Notes: generated by a model from the letters alone, not told the origin. DNA of 64,000 bases from Heliopora coerulea (GCA_030142905.1 JASJOG010000018.1:1488001-1552000); one strand, 5' to 3'. Shown: positions 1-11,590, counted from the stretch's first letter. Made by a program: numbers and translations.

Positions 1-236
1 GACTCCTTCGATTCCCAGACGAACTTCAATAATGTAGAGCTACCGGAGTATCTCCTGTTATTAAATGAAAGGTTGTGGTTTCGGTATCGTGTTTTAAAGT
101 CGTGTTCCGTCATTCCTATGTATATCCTTTGGGTTCGATTCCTGGGAGTGACAGTGGCCTCCCAGGCATGGTTATCGCATGTGTTAGCATTTGCCTGTCA
201 CTATATAATTAGCGTCACTGTGTTTGTTATTTATCT

Positions 237-265
237 CTGAAGATGTTGCAAGATTTACGACGAAA
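237..265 (+). other. Hammerhead-core-like module
   Basis: CTGAAGA at 237-243 is followed by a possible 4-bp stem (GTTG with CGAC, one G-T pair) and then GAAA at 262-265, the order of conserved boxes in a hammerhead ribozyme core. The module continues as ACGTTAGATCC, also found near 27645. Penelope-like elements of many animals are known to carry such motifs. Stem I is not evident here, so this is probably an inactive relic. Confidence 0.35.
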
Positions 266-1555
266 CGTTAGATCCATTAAACCATTTTGAAATTTACTTG
301 TCACTTTTCTGTTTAAAATGCCTATCCTTCGTATTATATGCTGGGCCCTGATATTTGTTACACATCTGTGGCTCAGTTGATTTGACAAACCTAAAATTAT
401 TTGAGGTGTTAGACAAGGAATCGAAACGATAAAAGAACAAAAATAAAAGATTTTTCGAAGATGTAACTGTTACTTGGTACCAGAAGCGAAATGGAGGAAC
501 TAAGTCCATATAAATGAAGTGTCCAAAGCCAACTACCAAAAGTTCTTTCCACAGATTGAAACGACTGACACTCAAGCTTTGATGGAAGACGTTCAAAACC
601 TTTGCAAAGAAACATGTATGCAAAATAGATCATTCCAGATCAAGGATTACTGGATTGTTTGTAACGGAGGAAAAACGAAGCAGGTTGTGTTGTAAAGAAG
701 CCAGGGGAACTGTGGATGGACGCGTTTGAGCGGAGTTCTACGAGGCATTAACTTTTGAAATGCACTTCGGAAACCGTATTCTATGCATTATTAGCACTGA
801 TTGATCCAGGGTGGATCATTTCCAGCCATTCCCCCAGAGTAGCAAATAAAAAGGCAAAAAAGCCATATTTTCGTTGCTAGTAATGATCAGTGGTAAATTA
901 CGTTACCGAGATTTGCCCTATTCTCTCCCATTGCACGGATAGGGTCGGCTAACTGTTTCCCGTGTAAAAATGCCTGGATTCATCAGTGAAACACATACAA
1001 CCTCAGTCAGTGTTCGATCATATGAGGGTTTTCAGAAAATAAAGACCCTTGAGATGGAATGTATTCTAGGTTATTTAATTTAATGGCGTGACATGACTTA
1101 GTGAAGAGTATTTATATCGTGTTGTTCATTTTAAATTATTTATCGTTGTGTTTCGGCGTGTTGTAGTAGAACGATTTTGATATATCAATCATAGTTGGAT
1201 GACAGTACAGTTCCTTAACGATCTTAACTACAACCCAGAAAGTGAAGCGGATTTTTCCTGTGTAGAATGCTGAATCCGTTTACCGTGACATAAAAAATCA
1301 CGGCAAATCTGAGATATCACGAAACAAGGTTGGTGACTAGTCGATAAGTCAGATAATACCATGATGACCTCCGTTTATATTGTTCCCAAGGGCAGATTTA
1401 ATCCCTAAATTCCCTCATCAGCGTGCATACTTTTACTAATTTCCTCTTATTAATTTACATAAGCGAGCATCAAAAGGGGAAATACTAACACCCCCAAAAG
1501 AATTTCAAACAATACCAATTAAATTTCGCCGGCCGTCGTGCTATTACAAACTAAG
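266..1555. other. No gene recognised
   Basis: AT-rich sequence with only short open frames on either strand. Two overlapping minus-strand frames at 294-633 show no recognisable motif. I see no exon with convincing splice sites and no complete repeat unit. Confidence 0.4.
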
Positions 1556-1560
1556 GGGAT

Positions 1561-1690
1561 GTTTACATAAGGCCGAGCTATCTCGGTGGGTGGAGATAAC
1601 TCGGGGGATAGGGTCAAAGTTGGCCCTGTTTCACATGATAAAATGGTACAACTAAGATACCCCTGCCCCCCGCGATAACTGTAGGCTTCG
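1561..1690 (+). repeat. Left arm of a repeat interrupted by an L2-like element
   Basis: The arm contains GAGCTATCTCGGTGGGTGGA followed by GATAACTCGGGGGA. A diverged inverted copy lies at 5025-5190 (the reverse complement there reads AAGTTATATCGGTGGGTAGG and then ATATCTCGGG). Related TCTCG-rich words recur at 2070-2105. The simplest reading is an older DNA-transposon-like repeat into which the L2-like retroelement inserted. Confidence 0.45.
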
Positions 1691-2126
1691 TAAACATTCT
1701 CCTAACTAAATGGCTGGCCGACGAACTTGATTGCTGTCGTAAGTTCTATAATATAATCTCTGCTATTGTTATGATGCAACTACATCGACTTTTTTAAGAA
1801 GGCCATTAGCAAGGAGGAGGAATTTGGACAACCAACGACGACGAAGGTTTTGGAAGAAGCCCAGTCAAATAGATAGCTGGTGGCAACACTCAATTGACGG
1901 GATTTTACGTTAAGAACAGCAGAAAAAAAACTCGCGTATGCCTGGTCAAGTATTCATGAAATTGGCCGATTTTATCGATTTTAAATTTTATCACGTGCTG
2001 CAGTCGAAACTTCTACGTCCACCATGTTGTTATGAAGTAATTTTGACGTACGCATGCGTAATTGTGTCAAAGTTAACCCTACCTCCCGAGATAACTTGGG
2101 CTGAAGCTTTCACATAGAAAATATTA

Positions 2127-2966
2127 ATGATAAAAAAACCGGTGGATATACTTAGCATTAATGAAACAAGATTAGATGCTACAATTTGTAATAACGAAAT
2201 AAATATCTCTGGGTATGCTTTATTCAGAAAAGACAGATCCAGAATTGGCGGTGGCGTATGCCTTTACATTAGAGAGGTGTTTAATGTAATTGACAGAGCG
2301 AGAGATGTTCCCTTCAATTTGGAAGCCGTTTGCGTTGAAATAACTATACCTAAATCTAAACCTTTTCTTGTTACAACGGTATATCGACCCCCTAATTCAG
2401 GATCTGACTTTGTGGACCTTTTTGAAACCTATTTACTAAAACTAGACAAGGACGATAAAGAGTTAATTGATACAGGGGATTTTAGTTGTGATCTTTCTCT
2501 GAGTATTTTACAACCTCATGCTAGTAGTCATGCTAGCTTACTGGATATTATTGCCACAAACAGACCTTATGAATTATTGAATTCAGGTGTTTTACACATT
2601 GGGATCAGCGATCATAGTTTGGTCTATGCTTGCTTTAAAATAGCCGTCCCTAAACAAAATCCTAAATTTATTGAAAGTAGAACTTTTAAACATTATAATC
2701 AGAATCTTTTTAACCAAGATCTCCAGAATATGTTGAACAAACAGAATTGGAGCTCTCAAGACCCCAGCCACCTTTGGGAAAATTTTAAAGAAGTTTTTAT
2801 TTTAGTATCAGAAATTTATGCTCCGATAAGATTTCGCAAAGTTCGTAGCGAATATGTTCCTTGGATGACTCATAGTTTAATTCAGGAAATGAGCCATCGT
2901 GATTATTTAAAAAAGAGAGCAGTAGCATTAAAATCTGAATCATTACACAATTTATATAAAAAGTAA
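2127..2966 (+). pseudogene. Retrotransposon apurinic-type endonuclease domain
   Basis: The frame shows the endonuclease signatures INETRLD (catalytic Glu), GGGVCLYIRE, TTVYRPPNSG, a GDF box and ISDHSLVYA (the SDH box with catalytic Asp-His). This enzyme nicks target DNA to prime reverse transcription. Between the GDF box and LLDIIATN the spacing is shorter than usual, pointing to an internal deletion of some tens of residues. The frame ends at a TAA (2964-2966), and translation resumes in the same frame straight after it, reading into the RT region at 3054. The true start is lost; the first Met is only the first one available. Confidence 0.85.
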
Positions 2967-3053
2967 CGCAATCGAGTAAATTACCTGATTAAAAATGCGA
3001 AAAAGAAATTTTGTCTTGAAAGCATTGACTTAAATAAAGGAAATTCGAGAGAA

Positions 3054-4136
3054 ATGTGGAAAAGCATTAATTTAATTATTGGGCGCAAAGGCCGAAGTTC
3101 TAAAACTACTACAATTTCCTCAATTAAACAAAATAATACAACTAACATTGTGACAAACGAAAAGGACATTGCTGAATCCTTAAACGAGTATTTTACTGAG
3201 ATTGGTCCTAGCCTCTCAAAAAAATTGGATAAGACCAACGCTCAATATTTAGACTATATAACACCTGCTGAATGTGAGTTTAATTTCAGTTATATAACCT
3301 GCGAAACTGTTTTACATACAATTAATGGAATAAAATCTAAAAAAGCAGCCGGGCCAGATATTTCGGTAAATTTGTTGAAGGATTCAGCTAATGTTTCTGT
3401 ACCTTTCTTAACTACAATTTTTAACTTATCGTTAAACTACGGTGTTTTTCCAAATGATTGGAAAAATGCACGTGTTTCACCAATTTATAAGTCGGGAGAA
3501 AAAGATGAATGCGGTAATTATAGGCCAATTTCGATACTATCCGTTGTTTCTAAATTATTCGAAAAATTGGTTTATAAACAAGTATACTCTTATTTAGAAA
3601 ACAACGAACTTTTAACTCCTTTCCAGTCGGGTTCTAGAAAAGATAACTCGACTAGCACATCTTTATTAAACACAACCAACACTTGGCTGGTCAACATGGA
3701 CCAAGGTCCGATAAATGGAGTAATTTTCCTTGATTTAAAGAAGGCCTTCGATACTGTAGACCACGAGATCTTAATAAAAAAATTAGAGTTATATGGTATT
3801 AAAGGAAATAGTCTGCGTTGGTTCATTTCATACCTGAGTGACCGTACACAAATATGTAAAGTTGGAATGACAATTTCTTCGAAAAAATATATAAAGACCG
3901 GTGTGCCACAGGGATCTAATTTGGGTCCATTATTATTTATACTTTATGTAAATGACCTACCAAACTGTTTAAGCAATTCTATCCCTGCTCTGTTTGCAGA
4001 CGATACCAATGTAACGACATCTGGACCGTCTGTGGAAGATATCCAACGTAAACTAAATAATGAGTTGGATAACTTACATCAGTGGTTGCTTGCGAATAGA
4101 TTGTCTTTGAATGTCAATAAAACGGAGTACAGTTAA
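3054..4136 (+). pseudogene. Retrotransposon reverse transcriptase
   Basis: Reverse transcriptase of the L2/CR1 group. Visible motifs in order are [62 protein letters not shown] (first catalytic Asp), KTGVPQGSNLGPLLF and ALFADDTNV (the catalytic DD pair). It is in the same frame as the endonuclease and is separated from it only by the stop at 2964. The frame breaks after NKTEYS, where a one-base deletion relative to the family moves the C-terminal part to another frame at 4238. Confidence 0.9.
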
Positions 4137-4237
4137 TTGGCTCTAGGTACAGGCTAACTCATATATCAACGGATCCCGAAATTTCAATTGGTTCTCAAAA
4201 AATCTCACGTGTAAAAGGGACAAAAACACTGGGTGTT

Positions 4238-4780
4238 TTGATCGACGAAAATATCACCTGGAAAAATCATATTGAAGCCACATGTAAAAAGATTTCGAGA
4301 GTAATAGGAATGATGAGACGAGTTAAAAATGTCATCAGTAATGAAAGCCTAGAACGGTTGTATAAAACGTTATTGTTACCACATTTTGATTACTGTTCTT
4401 TGGTTTGGGATAATTGCTCAAATAGCTTAAAAGACCGCTTACAAAAGCTTCAAAACAAAGCTGGTCGAATAATAAGTGGTGACAGATATGATATGTCAGC
4501 AACAGACACACGACCAAAACTTGGGTGGAAAGATTTATAGTCGCGAAGGGACGAACAAATGTTGTCCTTTGTGCAAAAGATAATTTCGGGCAGATCAAAC
4601 TTAGATAATTTAAGTCACCTATTTTCAATAGCAAGGCGAGATTGTTATGACCTGAGAAGTAATGATAACATGCTCTTGTTACCTAAACCAAATACTAATG
4701 CAATGAAAAAAAGCTTTAAGTATAGAGCCGCTGTGATCTGGAACGCCCAATCATTAGAGGACAAAATTTATGAGCTTTGA
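4238..4780 (+). pseudogene. C-terminal domain of the L2-like polyprotein
   Basis: Continuation of the RT protein after a frameshift near 4130. It shows the usual post-RT sequence LLPHFDYCSLVWD, LQKLQNKAGRIISG and YDLRSNDNMLLLPKP, and ends with YRAAVIWNAQS close to the family C-terminus. An in-frame TAG at 4538-4540 splits it. It is followed by an AT-rich 3' UTR and the TAAA tail. Confidence 0.85.
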
Positions 4781-5024
4781 AATTCAGTATTTTTAATTGT
4801 AAATAGCTTGGTTTTTATTTTTAGTATTACCATTTAAAAGCTCTGATGTAAATATCCTTATTTCTTATTTTCTCTTTTTAATTTCTTTTATGTGTGCAAC
4901 ACAGCCTAATGAAAAACAACTGAACATTTTTTCCCTGTAAATATATTTTATTATTGGTTGATTAGTTATCGTGTATAAATAAGATTAAATAAATAAATAA
5001 ATAAATAAATAAATTAAGCAAAGA

Positions 5025-5190
5025 TATCTCGCCCCCCAGGGTTGCCGTACCTTTGAGACCGAGGTATCTCAATCTCATGTGAACGATCTTGCATTTGATC
5101 AAGGAGATGTATAGGAGACAGGGACATCTTGGGGACCCGAGATATCCCTACCCACCGATATAACTTGCCTCATTTCAACAGGGCCTAAAG
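5025..5190 (-). repeat. Right arm of the repeat interrupted by the L2-like element
   Basis: Inverted, diverged copy of 1561-1690, placed directly after the 3' tail of the L2-like element. Together the two arms bracket the retrotransposon. Confidence 0.45.
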
Positions 5191-5333
5191 ATGGATTTCC
5201 ACTTGGTGCAAAATGTCGCGCACGCGACTTTTTCCTTTTGTCGTAGGAGCTCTCGAATGGAACCAAGTAGTTAAGTTTTACAATGCAGCTGTCGCGCGCG
5301 CGACATTTTACACCAAGTGGAAATCCACTTTTA
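5190..5333. mobile_element. Palindromic MITE with CG-rich inner arms
   Basis: The ends are an inverted repeat: GGATTTCCACTTGGTGCAAA on the left and TTTACACCAAGTGGAAATCC on the right, followed inward by GTCGCGC-type blocks. A TA flanks each end, as expected for a TA target. Two relatives lie at 50133-50285 and 58749-58905. There is no coding capacity, so it must have moved with a transposase supplied from elsewhere. Confidence 0.75.
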
Positions 5334-5439
5334 TACCATGACATGTGGGGAAATGAGTCATTAACTGTCCCCTCAAGCCTCGGGAGGTTTGTGACTAACG
5401 CACTCGGCACTTCCCCAAACCTCGTTCGGTTTTCTGGGA

Positions 5440-6905
5440 CATTTAGTCACTAATTTCTATCGTGTCATGGTTATACTTATAATAACGGGTCAGAAGCCTC
5501 GTTTGTTAAAGTTTGTTTAGAACCATTATTTATAATAATAAATTTCTCTCGTTTTAAGGTTCTGGTTCCGGATTTTTTTCGCAACTACACAAAAGAACTT
5601 GTTTGAAAACCACTTTATTAGCCTTTTTTTAAAATATAATTTTAAAACCTCATAAGTAATTTATGTTTATTCCCTTGTTGACTTTTCCCGTTTCACCAAA
5701 ATAAGTCGATATAACTGTGGTAGAGAGGTTATCAAAACAAGGTGCCTGTGGCAACACTTGTAGCTATTCGATCAACGAAATAATGAAGCTGATCCGGGTA
5801 AACGATGGGTTAAGGAGGGTCAATATCGAAATTTGAGAAAATGTAACACCTTGACAGATTAAAAACATTTCGGGACTGTATCATCAAAATGTTTTCAGGC
5901 CCCGATGAGAAGAGGTATACTTCTGCTTAAGTCTAACACTTACAAAACTTATTAATATTTCGCTTCGGCTTCAAATATACTTCTGCTCAGATAAGATGAA
6001 AAACAGGCTTAACCTTAACTATTAATTCTTCACTGCCAAAAGAGCATTAAGATTGCCGGGTATGTGCAAAGGAATAGCAACGACAATTTTCTTTTCTCTC
6101 AGCCAATTAAGTGCTCCAGCTAGCTTGGGCTACGTCATCATTTTGTTGAATAGTTTCGCTGGCTGCACATTGCTTCTCATGTTCCTGAGTTGTCCTAAGT
6201 AACCAAAGACGAAGTGCCCCATACATTCAATGCCAATATGATTGCTAGCAATCAAAATCTGTTATAGATAAGTCTTTACCAGTGCCCTTTCCTCCCCCGC
6301 TATTCCGTCATCTTGATGACTTGGTCCAGTTCCTTACAGATGTCCCAGGGTAAGAAGTTGGTCCTGCTAATGAGGTTAGGAGCAAGCTAGGACGATGATG
6401 GCGGTGATGAGGCAATATGAATTTTGTAATTTAAAACAAACCTTGGATCATTGACGTCTTATTTGATACTTGATATTTGTTCCTCGACCTTGGGAATGCT
6501 TCATATGGTTTCTAAAAGGATTCAGTTGAATGCGTTGAAGTCAAACTCAACTAACAATTTTCACCGGTTCAAGAGTTACTGTCGTCCAGAATACATTAAA
6601 ACTCCCTGAGTGACGTTGTATCTAGAACAAGGACGACGTTGGGATTACTCTTGGGATAATAAATTATCGATTCTCTTTGTTTTGGATGAAATATTCTATT
6701 GAAAGAAGGACGTCGCCTTTGACGTTCCCGTCGTGTTTGCTTAAGGCTCCTATTGTCTCAGTACAGTGACAGAAACACAGCTTTCAACTAGCAAAACCCC
6801 ATATTTTCTGGAAATGCTATTTTTTAGAGATAAAAAAACTAATTGCACGATTATTTTACTCTACAATACCTTGATGTTATTTTTTTGACCAACGAAATAT
6901 TTGAT
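5440..6905. other. No gene recognised; possible 5' region of the gene starting at 6913
   Basis: Unique-looking AT-rich sequence. If the exon at 6913 is not the first, upstream exons or the promoter should be here, but I could not pick one with confidence. Confidence 0.3.
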
Positions 6906-6912
6906 GTTTCAG

Positions 6913-7015
6913 GTTGTATCAACAAAGATGAGCTCTCGCACTACTACCGTGGAAGAACTCGGAAACATCCTGGATAAAATGCGCACACATTCTAAAACCG
7001 TCGAAAGTAATCTAG
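6913..7015 (+). CDS. Unidentified small protein, exon 1 (or an internal exon)
   Basis: The exon is bounded by TTTCAG and a GTATCG donor, and carries an ATG at 6928. From this Met the product begins MSSRTTTVEELGNILDKMRT and ends with a split Gly codon (phase 1). Joined to 8044-8114 and 9713-9844 it gives about 96 residues, all phases matching. The product is charged and predicted helical by eye; its repeating hydrophobic pattern recalls coiled-coil or BAR-type helices, but I do not recognise the family. The frame stays open upstream of the ATG to the acceptor, so this could be an internal exon of a longer protein. Confidence 0.5.
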
Positions 7016-7114
7016 GTATCGATTATACACTATTTCTTTTGCAAAATGTCTATTGAAATTTTGAATGACGTGAATGTACACAAGTGCTGTGTTTGTACGA
7101 CGAGCTTGGTGTTA

Positions 7115-7884
7115 CAGTAGTCTCCCGATGTCTCGACATTGCTTATCTCGATACTCCCGCTATCTCGATCAAAGATTCGTTTCCCCTGGATTTGCCTAAC
7201 TGTTTATCAGTAGTTTACTATGGTTTATCTCGAACTCGTTTATCTCGATAACCCCGCTATCTCGATCAATTTTGGATTCCCTTGACCTAATTTTACCCTT
7301 TTTATCTCGATGCAGCGTTGAAAACGGCTGTTTCAAATAGTGAACCAACGACAGTAAGATCACAATTTTTTAAATAGTTTCTTATTACAACTGGCATCTT
7401 AGCGTTTATTCTTTGCATCTTAGCAATTCATAGGTCATTCCATAACTTCCCTTTACAAAATTTCAATGAGTTTGGCACTGCCACAATGAATGGAGAATGA
7501 AGAAGATACGCAATGGCTCTGACGACGAGCATTAGAAGTATCTAATTTTATGGAAAAACAGTTTGCGATGGCAAAACGCCAGCAAGATATTTCGGACTAT
7601 TTTAATCAGTAGGGTATTTGAACTGGACCAGGGGTTCTAACTCGCTTCTGATTTTTTTCTGTAAAAAAATTGTTTAGTTTGAAAATAATTTAAAGAAAAC
7701 ACAGACTTTGTACCATCTAAATAACGTAAACTAAATTGAAACCAAGAATAAATGTTATAGTTAGTCTTTGTTAATTTTAACATTGAAAATCAAAAATTTC
7801 TTGGATCCCCCGATATGTCGAACTCCCGCTATCTCGATATTTTTTGCGTTTCCCTTGAGAGATCGAGATATCGGGAGACTACTG
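7115..7884. mobile_element. Tigger/pogo-like DNA transposon remnant
   Basis: The ends are inverted repeats beginning CAGTAGTCTCCCGAT and then RTCTCGA, flanked on both sides by TA, the target of Tc1/mariner-pogo elements. Inside, around 7540-7613, a short plus-strand frame ends KRQQDISDYFNQ, like the C-terminal tail of Tigger-type transposases, so this is an internally deleted copy. It sits in the intron between 7015 and 8044 of the small host gene. Several TATCTCGAT words repeat within both arms. Confidence 0.8.
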
Positions 7885-8043
7885 TATTTCAGACGATGAG
7901 TGGACGTTCGTGAAGCTCACATACTCCGAAAAAAGTGCATGAGCTTGACGTACGTCCACTTATTGTCAACTGGAATTTTTGTAAGTTGATTACGTGGCTT
8001 GTACTAGTGGTTTGTGTGGATTTACCTGTGTTTTGTCCTTCAG

Positions 8044-8114
8044 GTGATGTTTTAAAGGAATTTGAAAACCCTAAAATAAAAGAGTTCCGAGATGCTAAGA
8101 GACTATTAAACGAG
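8044..8114 (+). CDS. Unidentified small protein, exon 2
   Basis: A 71-bp exon between CTTCAG and a GTTTGT donor. It enters in phase 1, completing the Gly codon begun at 7015, and leaves in phase 0. It encodes GDVLKEFENPKIKEFRDAKR followed by LLNE, a strongly charged helix. The phase match on both sides is the main evidence that it is real. A hAT element (8839-9568) lies in the following intron. Confidence 0.5.
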
Positions 8115-8838
8115 GTTTGTTTGTGTAAAGCTAACCAGTTCTGAAAATGATAACACTTTCCAGTCGGTAGGTCTTCAGTTGACATGTAAAATCGTCCGGT
8201 ATTAGCTAGAGTAGAATACTAAGGAGTTGCCATTGTGTGAAAATAGTTTACTAAGCAAAATTATATTGCGTGAATGAAAGCGGTCACGTGCATAATTGAA
8301 GAATATGCATTAAGATGAGCTTGTCTGCCGTTTTAAAATGGGGACCTAACTTCTAGGACGTTATTGGAGACCTAAAGGGATTATAAGGGGTTATCAATGG
8401 CAGTATCGACGCACTCCTGTGATTAAAAATGTTCACATTAATCCATTATTGACTGCTATTACCTATTCGCCCATATGATTGCTAAATACCTACTCACTTT
8501 GAAAGAATCCCTCCAATGGTTCTGCGTAAATCAATACCTGTTATCCCATTCACTGAAATTAGAATTCGTTCGAGAATTCTAAAAAGATATTAGAGAAACA
8601 TGACCCCAGATCCACCAAGAAAGGTGTGGATTTGTGAGAAAATTCTGAAAATCTGAACATGCTTGCTGAGGAGTTCCCATGATACCACATCCTGTTTCGT
8701 ATGCTTTGACCACAATTTAACGGTCATGCACCCTGACTTTGTTAGTCGATGTGAAAAACTGGGTGTAAAACATGTTTCTTTGAGGTTGATCACTTCAGTA
8801 CTCACTCCATTGCACTCTCAACTATTATCTGACGTTAG

Positions 8839-9568
8839 CAGTGGCGTATATATAGGGGGGCAGAGGGGGCGACCGCCCCCCCCCCCCATCGGACATTTCT
8901 GTCGGAAAATTTAGAGGTTGTCGGAAAATTTGAGGGAGGATACCTTTCGTTTGCTGAGAAGTCAAAATACCTTCAGGACTAGAAACGTCAAAAATTGGAC
9001 ATTTGTATATCATAGAAATGATACAATATTACGGTAAATGAAAATTTGAAATAAATTTAAACATCTTTAACCTAAACCAAATGCAGAAAACCGAACGTTT
9101 TCTTTTGAAATATGGCAACTGTCTGCCTACAAATTGGTATGAGAAAATTCATTCCTCGCGGTTCGTGTTGACAGGCGCCTAACAACGTGAAGTCCGCCCA
9201 CAGCAACGTCAAAGTTTCGTCCAATAAACTTCAATGTTTTAATTTTGAAACAACGCGTTAACGCACAGTGCACAGTCAATTGCAAATGCGGTAGCACAAA
9301 CATAGGAAAATCGTGTAATCAAAATAGCCTATAAAATTGTTGGTAACATTTTGTGTTCTGAAAAGAAGCCAGTCAATGTTAGTTGGTTGGCACCGCTGTG
9401 TCTGCGTATTACAGCCGAGGCTAGACTGCTGTTACTAATTCTCAACTCTAAATGACTACTGAAAATGCGTTTGCCGTTTGTTCAGGTAACCCGATTTAGG
9501 CTAACTCTTGTCTGAAATTTTTCAAATCTCGCCTCCCCCCCCTCCAGAAATTGTTATATACGTCGCTG
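8839..9568. mobile_element. hAT-type non-autonomous element with perfect 8-bp target duplication
   Basis: The left end is CAGTGGCGTATATATAGGG; the right end, read inverted, is CAGCGACGTATATAAC. GACGTTAG flanks it on both sides (8831-8838 and 9569-9576), an exact 8-bp duplication typical of hAT. It has C-rich blocks near the ends and no transposase frame. A fragment of the same family, matching the last 130 bases, is at 30650-30774. Confidence 0.88.
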
Positions 9569-9712
9569 GACGTTAGGTCTCCCATTGGCGAATAAAATAT
9601 ATTGCATTAGCCAGAATAAAATAGCAAGAAGTCGCAACCACTCAAATGTTTTTCATGACATTCTTAAATATGGTTGTTGCGTTACACTGAAACTGTTTTA
9701 ACATTATTTTAG

Positions 9713-9844
9713 GTACAAGCTAAGTATGACGAGGTCAGGCACCAGTCTCTGAATTCGACAGCCATTGCTGCTAACATCATGAAAAGAGAACTTATACATC
9801 ATGATGTAAAAGAACAGAGCTCACCAATGGGAGCGAAAAAATAG
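9713..9844 (+). CDS. Unidentified small protein, last exon
   Basis: Begins after TTTTAG in phase 0 with VQAKYDEVRHQSL, and ends KEQSSPMGAKK at TAG 9842-9844. It continues the helical, charged character of the first two exons. A poly(A) signal AATAAA at 9955-9960 follows at a suitable distance. An alternative is that a donor inside the exon (GACGAG/GTCAGG near 9733) leads to further exons, making the stop a read-through artefact. Confidence 0.5.
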   Translation, partial: VQAKYDEVRHQSLNSTAIAANIMKRELIHHDVKEQSSPMGAKK

Positions 9845-9954
9845 AATCTGAAAAAGACCTTGAAAAGCCGAAGGAAAGATTGGATTTTCGAATCTAAATT
9901 CGCACAACCTAAATTTGCATAAAGATATGCACACTTGATCATGACTGATATGTA

Positions 9955-9960
9955 AATAAA
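9955..9960 (+). promoter_or_regulatory. Poly(A) signal AATAAA
   Basis: Canonical hexamer about 110 bases after the stop codon of the small gene ending at 9844. Confidence 0.45.
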
Positions 9961-10049
9961 ATATATTTTGATATTCCATGTAATGATCTTGGTATTCCGT
10001 TTGGTATTCCGTTGCATCGAAGGGATCAAAGAATTCGTTCAATTCTTTG

Positions 10050-10770
10050 ATCCCTTCAATTAATTAACTAGAAATAGGTGTACGCAAAAAACCCTCGCCC
10101 ACCCTTCCAATATCTCTCTCGAGAATCCGAGTAAGATTGACAATTTTTCAAAATTGTCAGTGACAAATCGTCCTTACTATAACTGGAAGAGCGAATGCAA
10201 CAAAAAAACCGCCACACATATGACAAATACAATCCAAACTAGAAATTGTTTTATATATAAACGGCTTAACGTCATATTTACGTTTAAAATTTCAACTTTG
10301 TTTTATTAAAACAAAACGTTCGGTGAGAATAACCTTTAACAGTTTAATAAATGACAAGGGATTCATTCTGACAATTCTACTGCTAAACAATGGATAATAG
10401 ATCGTATCAAGATCCTGCATTAGTTGCGATCTTGAGGTATTTCGTGTCGTTTTCCAATCAAACTTCTCACTCATTTTGCCTTAAAGAAAGATTTTTTAGT
10501 AGATGACCAGACTTTCCGTCTTAAAAGTGGAGCTATCTCAAAGGTTATCAGTCGGATACCAGCGTTACAGACAGCTCATGATTGAAAACTTTTTTGATAT
10601 GTTTTTTTTTTTTTTACTTAAAAACTTGGTGAATTCTACATTATCTCAAAGTTGGTTACAAATGTCTGAGATGAGCTATGATAAAGATTTATGCTAAGTA
10701 TTCATGCGGAGGTACAAGACTTCGGTGACGAACATGTAAAGAACTGCGAAACCGACGAAATAAACAAAGA
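10050..10770. other. No gene recognised
   Basis: AT-rich spacer with only short frames and no clear repeat boundary. Confidence 0.35.
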
Positions 10771-10775
10771 AAACA

Positions 10776-11375
10776 TCAACGAGTTCTGCATTTCATTTGC
10801 TGACCAAAAATAGTCACCTCACGGAGCTTCTTTCTCTCCACATGTTTCAAAAATCTTGGTTGTTCTGCTTCATCTTCTTCTAGAGCCAGTTTAATATCGT
10901 TCAAAATATCTCGCTGTCCCTCTGACAGTTCTTCCGGATTCAGGGCTCGAAATTGGTAAACTCCTTCCTTGTTGTCTTCCCTCTCCGATCTACACTCAAA
11001 AATAGGTTCTTGATTTTGCTGCATATTCATTCCATCATTATTCATCCTATTCTCATTATTCTCGTCATCCGCCGTACTATCCACTCGTCGCTTAATCTCC
11101 TCCAACTCGACAGTGGAGAGCCAATTATTGTTTCTAATTGCTCTTGCCTGATCAGCTAAATTTTGCTCAGACATCCTAAACATCCCTCTATTTTGCCAGC
11201 TATTCAACATTCTCCTTCTGTACCCTCTGGTTCCTGGTTTACTCTCAAAATAGCATTCCATTACAACTCGATATAACGCATTGTTCCACTTTCTACGGGC
11301 AGTAGCTTGATGACGACCGAGTGGTGCCTGTCCGTTCACACCATCACTGCTGGACGAGACCACTTCTGGCCTCAT
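10776..11375 (-). pseudogene. N-terminal ORF piece of an NeSL/R2-like retrotransposon
   Basis: About 199 residues with an Arg/Lys-rich conserved block: ARRKWNNALYRVVMECYFES, RGYRRRMLNSW, LADQARAIRNNNWL and VELEEIKRR. I know this block as the region before the RT in R2/NeSL-type elements of invertebrates. An acidic, Asn-rich stretch follows. It lacks the RT, which would lie at lower coordinates, so this is a 3'-truncated copy. It starts close to a leader region and an (ATT)n tract at 11592, and is on the same strand as the RT copy at 11735-13546. Confidence 0.6.
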
Positions 11376-11429
11376 TCACGTCGTTATCTTCATCTCTATT
11401 GTTGCTCATTATTCATCACTTTTGTGAGT

Positions 11430-11590
11430 TAGTGTTGATAAGGTGACACAACCACCGAGCTACTCTTTGTCTGGCCTCTCCCCTTTGACCTGTCTGGCTT
11501 GGGTGACCCTACCAGGAGCATTTGCTCCCGCCAGCCTAGCTCTCAGGATCGTTGAGACGCGCAAGGCCCCTCCACCAAGGCTCCTCCTCC
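11430..11590 (-). other. Leader (5' UTR-like) module of the NeSL/R2-like element
   Basis: A GC-richer stretch between the ORF piece at 10776-11375 and the (ATT)n tract. It holds GTGACCCTACCAGGAGC and GCCAGCCTAGCTCTC, a sequence style I have met as a widely dispersed module in marine invertebrates. It may belong to the 5' end of the element, as it abuts the 3' tail of the neighbouring copy. Confidence 0.4.

Larger units (their letters stand above)
2127..5013 (+). mobile_element. L2/CR1-like non-LTR retrotransposon, 5'-truncated and inactive
   Basis: One plus-strand element runs from an endonuclease domain through a reverse transcriptase to a 3' tail of TAAA repeats at about 4985-5013, a usual ending for this group. 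The 5' UTR and the first part of the endonuclease are missing. Two in-frame stops and one frameshift interrupt the single ORF, so it cannot be autonomous. The order EN, RT, C-terminal domain and short 3' microsatellite fits the L2/CR1 group; the exact clade is an inference. Confidence 0.85.

Noticed and set aside
121..145. GGTTCGATTCC, a tRNA B-box-like word
   Set aside because: No A-box or acceptor stem at the right distance; treated as chance or a very decayed SINE.
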